From positions 1-64,000 of the forward strand of contig NQWY01025046.1 of NCBI GenBank assembly GCA_019425655.1: a stretch of DNA of 64,000 nt, read 5' to 3'. Both the position numbers and the translations under genes were made by a program. How positions within the stretch are numbered: the stretch's first letter is position 1; every line of letters begins with the position of its first letter. Positions 34,995 to 42,526 of the stretch are shown one piece after another. The DNA comes from Rhizophagus prolifer (Eukaryota; Glomeromycota; Glomeromycetes; Glomerales; Glomeraceae). The notes beneath the pieces were generated by a model. It worked only from the letters and a program-made list of their open reading frames with translations. It was not told the origin of the DNA and did no database searches.

Positions 34995-35624
34995 CTTTTC
35001 AATTATTTCTATTCCTGATGGGCTTTGTGTAATCAATCCTTCTTTTTCAAATTTTTTCAGAATACGGCTGACCACCTCTCTTGCAGTACCCAATTCGTCA
35101 GCAATCTTCTTGTGGGAAACCTTTACGGCATCAGTTCCACTTCTTCTGATCCTTTCGTGGAGATATTCCAACACCCTGTGATCCAGCTTTTGGAAAACAA
35201 TTTTATTGATAGTTTCCATCATGAATTTATATCTTGAATCATACTCCAGGAAGAATATTTGATTCAGTTGAGGATAGATTTGAAGCCAAGTAAGGAATTG
35301 CGGAACAGGAAGCAGCAGAATATCAGATTTTTCTTCCGAGATAGCATATATTCGGCTCACCTTATCTGTAAAAATTGTGGAAAACGTCATGATGCAACTC
35401 TCTCCTGGAGATATGTAATAGTAAACGAGCTCTTTCCCGTCATTCAAATTATACACCTTGACCGAACCTTTTATAAGTATGGGAATAAATTTTACCTTAT
35501 CACCTTCAGCAATCAATTCCTGTTTAGCACTAACAGAAGTAAAAATCCCGTACTCCTTGAGTTCCTGATAAAAACCGTTATCAAAATTTTCAAACTTACT
35601 TTTAATGAAATCCGAATTGACCAT
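34989..35624 (-). CDS. Crp/Fnr family transcriptional regulator
   Basis: A 211-residue regulator with an N-terminal cyclic-nucleotide-binding-like beta roll (about 15-125) and a C-terminal winged helix with recognition region SHKKIADELGTAREVVSRIL (about 168-187). It has a single cysteine (in PGESCIM), so it cannot bind an Fnr-type 4Fe-4S cluster. The ligand could be a nucleotide, haem or a redox signal. It lies directly upstream of and parallel to the DUF5777 operon, which it probably controls, but a terminator separates them. Confidence 0.93.
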   Translation of the reverse strand: MVNSDFIKSKFENFDNGFYQELKEYGIFTSVSAKQELIAEGDKVKFIPILIKGSVKVYNLNDGKELVYYYISPGESCIMTFSTIFTDKVSRIYAISEEKSDILLLPVPQFLTWLQIYPQLNQIFFLEYDSRYKFMMETINKIVFQKLDHRVLEYLHERIRRSGTDAVKVSHKKIADELGTAREVVSRILKKFEKEGLITQSPSGIEIIEKR

Positions 35625-35630
35625 TAATTA

Positions 35631-35646
35631 TTTTTATTCAAAATTA
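35631..35646 (-). promoter_or_regulatory. Promoter -7 region of the crp-type gene
   Basis: The minus strand contains TAATTTTG (35639-35646), 14 bases before the start codon, in the same 16-base context as the promoter of the downstream operon. A CAAAAAT/ATTTTTG palindrome (35675-35688) lies at about -46. No -33 TTG is seen. Confidence 0.5.
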
Positions 35647-35783
35647 AATATATTTTAACAATATCAGTTAAATTCAAAAATATTTTTGCAATACCTTACG
35701 GATTAAATATTTCATCATGAAGTCTTGTAAACATTATAATTCGGTATTATTCATTAACTTCGTTCATCTAAAAAAATTAAAAA

Positions 35784-36299
35784 ATGAAGAGGATATTAGT
35801 TTACATCTTACTATTTGTATTCCAATTTGGGTTTTCTCAGGAAGTTCCAAAAGTTCTGAAAACCAAATTTTCCAAAGAAGCTTTAGCACAAAAATTACAG
35901 GACAAAAATGGCAAAGAGATATCGATTAAGGATATTCTTCAACAGCACAAAGGAAAGGTTTTGGTTCTTGATTTCTGGGCAGGCTGGTGCAAAGATTGTC
36001 TGAAAGCATTTCCAAAAGCCAAAGAATTAGAAGCTCAAAATCCAGATATCGATTTTGTTTTCCTTTCGTTAGAACGTTCAAAAGAAGGTTTTGATAAAAG
36101 CCTTGATAAATTCGAGATGAATGACAAAGAAAACTATTGGTTTGCTTCCGGCTGGAAAAATAATTTCAATAATTATGTAGATCTCAATTGGATCCCGAGA
36201 TATATTGTGGTGGATCAAAAATCGAATATCGCCAAATATTATGCGATTTCTCCGGAAGACCCGGAACTCCAATCCACCATAGATAGGCTTACAAAATAA
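35784..36299 (+). CDS. TlpA-like thioredoxin-fold protein
   Basis: A 171-residue exported protein: signal peptide (about 1-18, ending GFSQ), a linker, and a thioredoxin domain with active site C69-K-D-C72 in FWAGWCKDC and the cis-proline segment LNWIPRYIVVD. A periplasmic disulfide reductase or isomerase is expected; one option is reduction of apocytochrome cysteines before haem attachment, which would suit the neighbouring cytochrome operon, but that link is inference. Divergent from the crp-type gene with a 160-base gap. Confidence 0.9.
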   Translation: MKRILVYILLFVFQFGFSQEVPKVLKTKFSKEALAQKLQDKNGKEISIKDILQQHKGKVLVLDFWAGWCKDCLKAFPKAKELEAQNPDIDFVFLSLERSKEGFDKSLDKFEMNDKENYWFASGWKNNFNNYVDLNWIPRYIVVDQKSNIAKYYAISPEDPELQSTIDRLTK

Positions 36300-36309
36300 C
36301 AATTGACAT

Positions 36310-36335
36310 TCCCGAATATTTTCGGGATTTTTTTT
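36310..36335 (+). terminator. Terminator of the TlpA-like gene
   Basis: Arms TCCCGAA (36310-36316) and TTCGGGA (36321-36327) with a TATT loop and an eight-T tail, 11 bases after the stop codon. Confidence 0.85.
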
Positions 36336-36374
36336 GTCTAAATTTGTTCGAATTAATAACCATTCAAAATCGTT

Positions 36375-36809
36375 ATGAAAAGATTTTTGTTTTTAATAAT
36401 TGCTTTAACTTTCTTCTCTTGCCAAAAAGAAAATACAAAAGAGGTAATTCAAAAAAAATATTTGTTACCAAATGACAAATTCAGAGAAAAGATTATCCCA
36501 AATATTAAAAGTCTTAAAGACAAAAGTAAGCTCGGAATTTTACTAGATTCATTAGATAAAAGAAAATTATCCTTTTGCGACTTCGTACAAAAAGAATTTA
36601 AGCTTGATGATTCTTGTTATGATGTAGCAAAAAAACATTTTCCATTACCAGAAGATCAAGAAAAATTTGTTAAGATTCATAATGAAGTTTATGATATCGC
36701 ACATAAGAAGTTTTTACAAAAAACAAAAATCACAGAAAAGGATTCAGATTATTTAGTTATTGTTTATTCATTCAATGAAAATGTTAAAAATTTTTGTGGT
36801 AGATATTGA
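36375..36809 (+). CDS. Hypothetical lipoprotein
   Basis: A 144-residue protein with a signal peptide and lipobox FFSC (C16 lipidated). The mature part is lysine-rich and helical, with three further cysteines (in SFCDF, DDSCYDV and NFCGRY). I know no family for it. It lies 7 bases before dinB on the same strand, so it may share that transcript. Its AT content appears higher than that of dinB. Confidence 0.65.
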   Translation: MKRFLFLIIALTFFSCQKENTKEVIQKKYLLPNDKFREKIIPNIKSLKDKSKLGILLDSLDKRKLSFCDFVQKEFKLDDSCYDVAKKHFPLPEDQEKFVKIHNEVYDIAHKKFLQKTKITEKDSDYLVIVYSFNENVKNFCGRY

Positions 36810-36816
36810 TTTATAA

Positions 36817-37902
36817 ATGCAATCGCAACGCAAAATCATTCACGTAGATATGGACGCATTTTATGCTTCTGTGGAGCAGCTCGACAATCCGGGTTTGCGT
36901 GGAAAAGCTATTGCTGTTGGTGGCGGACATCGTGGTGTGGTCGCAGCCGCAAGTTATGAAGCCAGGAAATTTGGGGTGCGTTCTGCGATGCCGAGTAAAA
37001 CTGCCAAAGAAAAATGTCCGCATCTCATTTTTGTGAAACCCAGATTCCAGCGTTATAAAGAAATCTCCAACAAAATCCGGAACATCTTCCACGAATATAC
37101 GGATTTGGTTGAACCACTTTCTTTGGATGAAGCTTACCTTGATGTTACTGAAAATAAAAAAGGAATCGAATCTGCCAACGACATTGCCAGAGAAATCCGA
37201 AAACGCATTTTCGAAGAAACTGGACTGACCGCTTCTGCAGGGATTTCTATTAATAAATTTTTGGCCAAAGTCGCATCTGATATCAATAAACCGAATGGTC
37301 AGAAAACCATTCATCCCACAAAAATTAATGAATTTCTGGATAATCTTCCTATTGAAAAATTTTACGGTGTCGGAAAAGTGACGGCCAACAAAATGCACAC
37401 GCTGCACATCTTCAAAGGTGCTGATCTGAAAGCTAAAACCCTTGAACAACTTGAAGGTCTTTTCGGGAAATCCGGACGGTATTATTATAATGTAGTTAGA
37501 GGAATCCACAATGGAGAAGTCAAACCCAACCGAATCCAAAAAAGCGTTGCCGTTGAAAGAACGTTTTGGGATGACATCAACGAAGATGATGAAATTGATG
37601 AAAAACTGAAATCCCTGAGCCAGGAACTGGAAGAACGTCTCGGAAGAAAAGAAATCCAGGGAAAAACCCTGACACTTAAAATCAAATACAAGGATTTCTC
37701 CCTTTATACAAGAAGTAAGACTCAGGATTTGTATTTTGAAAATGCAGAGAAATTCTATAAAACCGCTAAACAACTTTGGGAGCTGAGACCTTTTGACAAA
37801 GCGATTCGTTTGCTTGGGCTATCACTTTCCAATCTTAATACAGAAGAAAAAAAGCAGGTTTCCGTTCAGCTAAAAATTCCATTTATGGAGTTTGATGATT
37901 AG
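36817..37902 (+). CDS. dinB: DNA polymerase IV (Y family)
   Basis: A 361-residue error-prone translesion polymerase. The palm-domain motifs IIHVDMDAFYASVEQ (residues 7-21, with catalytic aspartates) and PLSLDEAYLDVT (about 98-109) are intact, followed by the thumb HhH region FYGVGKVTANKMH and the little-finger domain. The C terminus ends KIPFMEFDD; a beta-clamp motif is not obvious to me. Length is normal. LexA-type regulation is not visible upstream. Confidence 0.96.
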   Translation: MQSQRKIIHVDMDAFYASVEQLDNPGLRGKAIAVGGGHRGVVAAASYEARKFGVRSAMPSKTAKEKCPHLIFVKPRFQRYKEISNKIRNIFHEYTDLVEPLSLDEAYLDVTENKKGIESANDIAREIRKRIFEETGLTASAGISINKFLAKVASDINKPNGQKTIHPTKINEFLDNLPIEKFYGVGKVTANKMHTLHIFKGADLKAKTLEQLEGLFGKSGRYYYNVVRGIHNGEVKPNRIQKSVAVERTFWDDINEDDEIDEKLKSLSQELEERLGRKEIQGKTLTLKIKYKDFSLYTRSKTQDLYFENAEKFYKTAKQLWELRPFDKAIRLLGLSLSNLNTEEKKQVSVQLKIPFMEFDD

Positions 37903-37965
37903 GCAACTAAAAAAAGTTCATTTTATGTTAAGTTTGGATATATGACAAATCTTCAACATAGCGAA

Positions 37966-38048
37966 GCGCGCCCCGACTTGAGTGGAGCTCTTTTTCTTTT
38001 TTTGCTAAAAAAGAAAAAAGCGGGAACGGAAGGCGGATAAAGGCGTCC
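37966..38048 (+). repeat. Dispersed intergenic repeat A, copy 4
   Basis: Reads GCGCCCCGACTTGAGTGGAG then CTCTTTTTCTTTTTTTGC, folds onto AAAAAAGAAAAAAGCGGG, and closes GGAAGGCGGATAAAGGCGTC. The ends match copies at 52124-52197 (inverted) and 62003-62090. It separates dinB from the amylase gene. Confidence 0.7.
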
Positions 38049-38135
38049 AAATCTTAATCCAGAAAATTTCTCTTGGCGTGATATTTTCATAGCATGAAAC
38101 ATCAAATCAAACAATCTGAAAAAATCTACAATCTT

Positions 38136-39605
38136 ATGAACGGGACTATGATACAGTTTTTCCATTGGTATACCGATGGTGATTCTTTCCTTTGGAAACA
38201 CACCAAAGATTCTGCACAATATCTTTCAGACTTAGGAATTACAGCAATTTGGCTTCCGCCGGCTTATAAGGCGATCAATGGTGGATTCGGTGTCGGATAT
38301 GGACCTTATGATCTTTTTGATTTGGGAGAATTTGATCAGAAAGGAACCGTTGCTACAAAATACGGAACGAAAGACGACTACCTGGAAGCCATCAAATCTT
38401 TGAAAGAAAAAAATATCCAGGTCATAGTTGATGTAGTTTTGAACCACAAAGCAGGCGGTGATGAACTGGAGAAATTCCAGGTCGTGAAAGTAGATTACAA
38501 TGACCGCAACAAAGTAATCTCCGATGTAATGGAAATTGAATCCTATACCAAATTTACTTTTCCGGGCAGACAGAAAAAATATTCGGATTTTGAATGGAAT
38601 TTCACTTGTTTTACAGGTGTTGATTATGCTGAAGGACAGGAAGACGGTATTTTCAGAATCATCAATGATTATGGTGATAACTGGGATGATATCCTGGATA
38701 ATGAAATGGGCAACTATGATTTCCTCATGTATAATGATATCGAACACCGTAACCCTTTTGTACGAGAAGAACTGAATCACTGGGCAAAGTGGTATCATGA
38801 GCAAACTGATTTTGATGGTGTAAGATTAGATGCCGTTAAGCATATCTCTCCTGACTTTTACAAAGAATGGCTTACGCTTTTACGTTCCAATACCGGTAAA
38901 GACATCTTTGCAGTCGGAGAATATTGGGCACCTGGAGAATTACCACTTTTGGAAGCCTACATAGATTCTACAGAAGGCTGTATGAGCTTATTCGATTCTT
39001 CTTTGCATCATAACCTGCATAATGCGTCTAAAAATCCGGATTATGATTTGAGAGAAATTTTCAATGAAACGTTGGTAGCTTCTCATCCGGACAAAGCAGT
39101 AACCGTTGTAGATAATCACGACACACAGCCGCTTCAGGCTTTGGAAGCACCCGTTGAAACCTGGTTCAAACCGATCGCCTATGCTTTGATTTTGTTGAGA
39201 AAAGATGGCTATCCTTGTGTTTTTTATCCGGATCTATACGGCACAAGTTACAAAGACCACGGAAAAGATGGCAATGAATATGAAATCTTCCTGGACAAAT
39301 TGGATGCGATTGAAGAACTCATCAGAGCCCGAAAAGATTTTGCTTATGGTGAGCAAAGAGATTATTTTGACGACCCACATTGCATCGGCTGGACTCGTGA
39401 AGGTGATGATGAACATCCGGGTTGTGCGGTTGTTTTGAGTAACAAAGATGCGAATCAAAAATCGATGGAGATAGGAAAACGGTATGCAGGAAAAACGTTC
39501 TATGATTTTAGCGGGCATTTGCAAGACAAAGTCACAATTGATGAAAATGGTTGGGCCAATTTCCTTTGTCCTGCCGGGAATGTGAGTGTTTGGGTTGCGG
39601 AGTGA
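38136..39605 (+). CDS. Cytoplasmic alpha-amylase (GH13)
   Basis: A 489-residue enzyme that cleaves alpha-1,4-glucans inside the cell. There is no signal peptide. Counting from the ATG at 38136, the catalytic residues are the nucleophile D232 in VRLDAVKH, the acid/base E262 in VGEYW and D329 in VDNHD. The start QFFHWY is typical of the liquefying cytoplasmic amylases. An ATG at 38094 would add 14 residues and cannot be excluded. A surface-exposed GH13 protein is encoded at 48643, so the two may act in turn. Confidence 0.93.
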   Translation: MNGTMIQFFHWYTDGDSFLWKHTKDSAQYLSDLGITAIWLPPAYKAINGGFGVGYGPYDLFDLGEFDQKGTVATKYGTKDDYLEAIKSLKEKNIQVIVDVVLNHKAGGDELEKFQVVKVDYNDRNKVISDVMEIESYTKFTFPGRQKKYSDFEWNFTCFTGVDYAEGQEDGIFRIINDYGDNWDDILDNEMGNYDFLMYNDIEHRNPFVREELNHWAKWYHEQTDFDGVRLDAVKHISPDFYKEWLTLLRSNTGKDIFAVGEYWAPGELPLLEAYIDSTEGCMSLFDSSLHHNLHNASKNPDYDLREIFNETLVASHPDKAVTVVDNHDTQPLQALEAPVETWFKPIAYALILLRKDGYPCVFYPDLYGTSYKDHGKDGNEYEIFLDKLDAIEELIRARKDFAYGEQRDYFDDPHCIGWTREGDDEHPGCAVVLSNKDANQKSMEIGKRYAGKTFYDFSGHLQDKVTIDENGWANFLCPAGNVSVWVAE

Positions 39606-39625
39606 TTTTGAATCTGAAATATTTC

Positions 39626-39633
39626 TATATTTG
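39626..39633 (+). promoter_or_regulatory. -7 element of the AraC-type regulator
   Basis: TATATTTG ends 4 bases before the ATG at 39638, another case where the message would be almost leaderless. Confidence 0.4.
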
Positions 39634-39637
39634 AAAA

Positions 39638-40390
39638 ATGTCTACCGAATTACAATACAAACTCATCAAGCCAGACCAGTTGCTGACTGATTTTGTTTAT
39701 TGTTATTCATCATTAGAAAATTTGTCCGGATTTAATGAAGGTGTGATTATTCCGAATGGGAAAATTGATTTGCTATTTTGTAAAACAACCGACAATCAAT
39801 TCCAGATTATTTTAATGGGTTTAGAAACGAAGCCCAAACCAATGCCCAAAAGAAAAATTGAAACTTTTTTCGCTATCAGTTTTAATCCGTTAGCTTTGGA
39901 ATATGTTCTTCATCAATCCATTTCGGAATTGGTAGATAGCGGAAAAGAATTACCTGACAATTTCTGGGACTTTAGTATTAGTGATTTAGATAATTTTGAA
40001 TTGTTTTGTGAAAAAGCCAACCAGAAAATCCAATCACTTTTACCGAAAGAAATTGACGAGAGGAAAAGGAAATTATTCAATTTAATTTTTGAAACCGACG
40101 GAGAAATCAGCGTCAAAGAACTCGCTGAAAAAATAGTCTGGAACGAACGACAAATCAATCGCTACTTTAATAAGCAATTGGGAATCTCATTAAAATATTA
40201 TTGTAAAATATTACGTTTTCAGGCGTCACTTCATCATATCAAAGACGGTAATCTTTTTCCTCAGCTCAATTTTACCGACCAATCTCATTTCATCAAAGAA
40301 ATCAAAAAACTCTCCGGCGTTTCTCCCAAAGAATTGTTCAAAAATCAAAACGACCGTTTTTTACAATTTTTGGTTTATCACACCCAATAA
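39638..40390 (+). CDS. AraC family transcriptional regulator
   Basis: A 250-residue regulator with an N-terminal DUF6597-like sensing domain (about 1-110, with FAISFNPLALEYVL) and a C-terminal AraC DNA-binding region (about 145-240) with ISVKELAEKIVWNERQINRY and the second helix-turn-helix FTDQSHFIKEIKKLSGVSPKE. It probably controls the flavin monooxygenase gene that starts 24 bases downstream on the same strand. The effector is unknown. Confidence 0.9.
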   Translation: MSTELQYKLIKPDQLLTDFVYCYSSLENLSGFNEGVIIPNGKIDLLFCKTTDNQFQIILMGLETKPKPMPKRKIETFFAISFNPLALEYVLHQSISELVDSGKELPDNFWDFSISDLDNFELFCEKANQKIQSLLPKEIDERKRKLFNLIFETDGEISVKELAEKIVWNERQINRYFNKQLGISLKYYCKILRFQASLHHIKDGNLFPQLNFTDQSHFIKEIKKLSGVSPKELFKNQNDRFLQFLVYHTQ

Positions 40391-40414
40391 CTTTGCAGCA
40401 TAAAATTTAAAATT

Positions 40415-41575
40415 ATGCTAATTAATAATAAATCAATTGCCATTGTTGGCGGCGGTCCCGGTGGATTGACTTTGGCCCGTCTTTTACAATTGAAAGGTGC
40501 CCATGTGAAAGTTTATGAAAGAGATTTCGACGAAAATGCGCGTGTCCAAGGTTCGCCTTTGGATTTGCACGACGATTCAGGTTTAGCCGCAATCAGAAAA
40601 GCAGATGTACTGGATGAATTCAAAAACAATTTCCTTCCAGGAGCTGATAGGGAATTGATAATGAACGAGCAGGCAGAAATATTCTTCAGTGACCACGAAA
40701 CTAAAGTTGAGGAAAACTTCGGTCACGAACATTTCCGTCCGGAGATTGACCGTGGAACTCTAAGACAAATATTATTGGAATCTTTACAGCCAGAAACCGT
40801 TGTTTGGAACAGCCATTTTGTTTCGATGGAAAAAGAAAATAAAGGTTGGAGATTGCATTTCAAAAACGGCTCATCAACTTATGCAGATATTGTTATCGCA
40901 TCCGATGGCGCGAATTCTAAAATCCGTCCTTACATAACTGATATCAAAGCTTTCTATTCCGGCGTGACAATGCTGGAAGGGAATATCTACAATGCAAAAG
41001 AAACTGCACCGAATATCAACACTCTGTTGAAAGGCGGAAAAATAATGGCTTTCGGAAATAAGAAAAATCTGTTGATGGGACAGAAAGGGAATGGTGATAT
41101 CGGTTTCTATGCAAGTTTTAAATCCGATGAAAACTGGGCTTCAACGAATGGCTTGGACTATTCTGATAAAACACAAATTCTGGAATGGTTCAAAACCAAT
41201 TACCCTGAATGGAATCATATCTGGTTTGAATTGTTTGAAAGTGCTGAAACACCTTTCGTTCCAAGACCAATCTATTGCATACCGTTTGACCAGACTTGGG
41301 AAACTCTTTCAAACCTCACGCTGATTGGAGATGCCGCTCACGTCATGCCTCCTTTTGCAGGTGAAGGCGCAAATATGGCAATGCTGGATGCATTGGATCT
41401 GAGCGAATGTCTGACTTCCGGAATGTACAATTCTTTAACGGAAGCCATTTCGGTTTACGAAAAGAATATGCAGAAAAGGGCCTCGATTGCAGCTAAAGAA
41501 TCTCTTGAAAATGGTGAACTGATGCATTCTGAAAATGCTTTAGCAACAATGCTGGAGTTTTTTAATGGGCATTGA
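40415..41575 (+). CDS. Tet(X)-related FAD-dependent monooxygenase
   Basis: A 386-residue group A flavoprotein hydroxylase. FAD-binding motifs: GGGPGG (12-17), the conserved R43 in NARVQGSPLDLH and GDAAHVMPPFAGEGAN (305-320). The general plan, including the QGSPLDLH and MPPFAG blocks, is close to the tetracycline-inactivating enzyme Tet(X), which arose in Flavobacteriia. By hand alignment, Tet(X) residues Q192, R213 and H234, which hold tetracycline, correspond to E188, K209 and G230 here, so the natural substrate is probably different. Preceded by its likely AraC regulator. Confidence 0.88.
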   Translation: MLINNKSIAIVGGGPGGLTLARLLQLKGAHVKVYERDFDENARVQGSPLDLHDDSGLAAIRKADVLDEFKNNFLPGADRELIMNEQAEIFFSDHETKVEENFGHEHFRPEIDRGTLRQILLESLQPETVVWNSHFVSMEKENKGWRLHFKNGSSTYADIVIASDGANSKIRPYITDIKAFYSGVTMLEGNIYNAKETAPNINTLLKGGKIMAFGNKKNLLMGQKGNGDIGFYASFKSDENWASTNGLDYSDKTQILEWFKTNYPEWNHIWFELFESAETPFVPRPIYCIPFDQTWETLSNLTLIGDAAHVMPPFAGEGANMAMLDALDLSECLTSGMYNSLTEAISVYEKNMQKRASIAAKESLENGELMHSENALATMLEFFNGH

Positions 41576-41630
41576 GAAAAACATTTTGTATAAATAATTA
41601 TATTTGATTTGAAATGAATCAACAATAGTT

Positions 41631-42461
41631 ATGAAAACAATAATTTTATTTTGTCTGCTTATCGGAAGTTTTTTCCAGGCTCAAACACACAGATATATTT
41701 ATGAATTACAATTAAAAATGGATTCTACTGAAAATGAGCATCAAAAATTCTATATGATATTGGATATTAATAAAAACGAAACCAAATTTTATGGAAGAAA
41801 TCTTTTGATTGCCGATTCATTAAATAAAAAATTTGGAAACATGGATAATAAACACGTCGATATGACGGGACAGATCGTCAAGAGAAAAAATGGCTCTTCT
41901 GAAAACGAAAATTTCATTAATATCAAATTTGATTATTATTCTTATAAAACTACCGATATCATTAATTGGAAAATTGAAAATGAGACCAAGAAATATAATG
42001 ATTATAATCTTCAGAAAGCAACAGCTAATTTTGGAGGGCGGCATTGGATTGCCTGGTTCAACAAGGATATTCCTTTTAATGAAGGACCTTATAAATTTCG
42101 TGGATTACCGGGTCTGATTTTTGAGATTCAGGATGATAAAAATAACTTTATCTACAAGCTTGTTAAAAATCAAAACTTTTCCGACAATTTCGCAACAGAT
42201 GATTTTCTGGAATCGAATTTTGGAAACAAAGCTGTTGTTATCAATGAAAAACAGAAGAAAAAGTTACTAATGGATTTTTACAATGATCCTTTTTCTTTTG
42301 AAAGAACCAATTTGAAAAGCAGTCCAAACCTGAATATTAATATCGGAGGAAAGCAAATCAGCAATATCGAAGAACTGAATGCACAGGTAAAAAATCTGCA
42401 GGCCATTATAAGAAAATACAACAATCCTGTTGAGGTTGATAAGGCTATAAAGTATAAGTAA
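41631..42461 (+). CDS. GLPGLI family protein
   Basis: A 276-residue secreted or periplasmic protein with a signal peptide (about 1-17, ending FFQAQ). The family motif GLPGLIFEI is at about 159-167, preceded by the usual FGGRHWIAWFNKDIPFNEGPYKFR. The family is common in Bacteroidota and has no known function. It stands alone; a bidirectional terminator follows. Confidence 0.9.
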   Translation: MKTIILFCLLIGSFFQAQTHRYIYELQLKMDSTENEHQKFYMILDINKNETKFYGRNLLIADSLNKKFGNMDNKHVDMTGQIVKRKNGSSENENFINIKFDYYSYKTTDIINWKIENETKKYNDYNLQKATANFGGRHWIAWFNKDIPFNEGPYKFRGLPGLIFEIQDDKNNFIYKLVKNQNFSDNFATDDFLESNFGNKAVVINEKQKKKLLMDFYNDPFSFERTNLKSSPNLNINIGGKQISNIEELNAQVKNLQAIIRKYNNPVEVDKAIKYK

Positions 42462-42472
42462 TTACATATACA

Positions 42473-42503
42473 AACCTCCCGAAATTTCTCGGGAGGTTGT
42501 TTT
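42473..42503. terminator. Bidirectional terminator
   Basis: Arms AACCTCCCGA (42473-42482) and TCGGGAGGTT (42489-42498) with a T-rich right flank, between the convergent GLPGLI and aldehyde dehydrogenase genes. Confidence 0.85.
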
Positions 42504-42526
42504 ATATATTAAAATTTAAATTCTTC

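Noticed and set aside
36811-37773. A 320-codon open frame on the minus strand opposite dinB
   Set aside because: It is antisense to a clear polymerase IV gene, is rich in phenylalanine and serine as expected for the reverse of an AT-rich gene, and has no recognisable motif.
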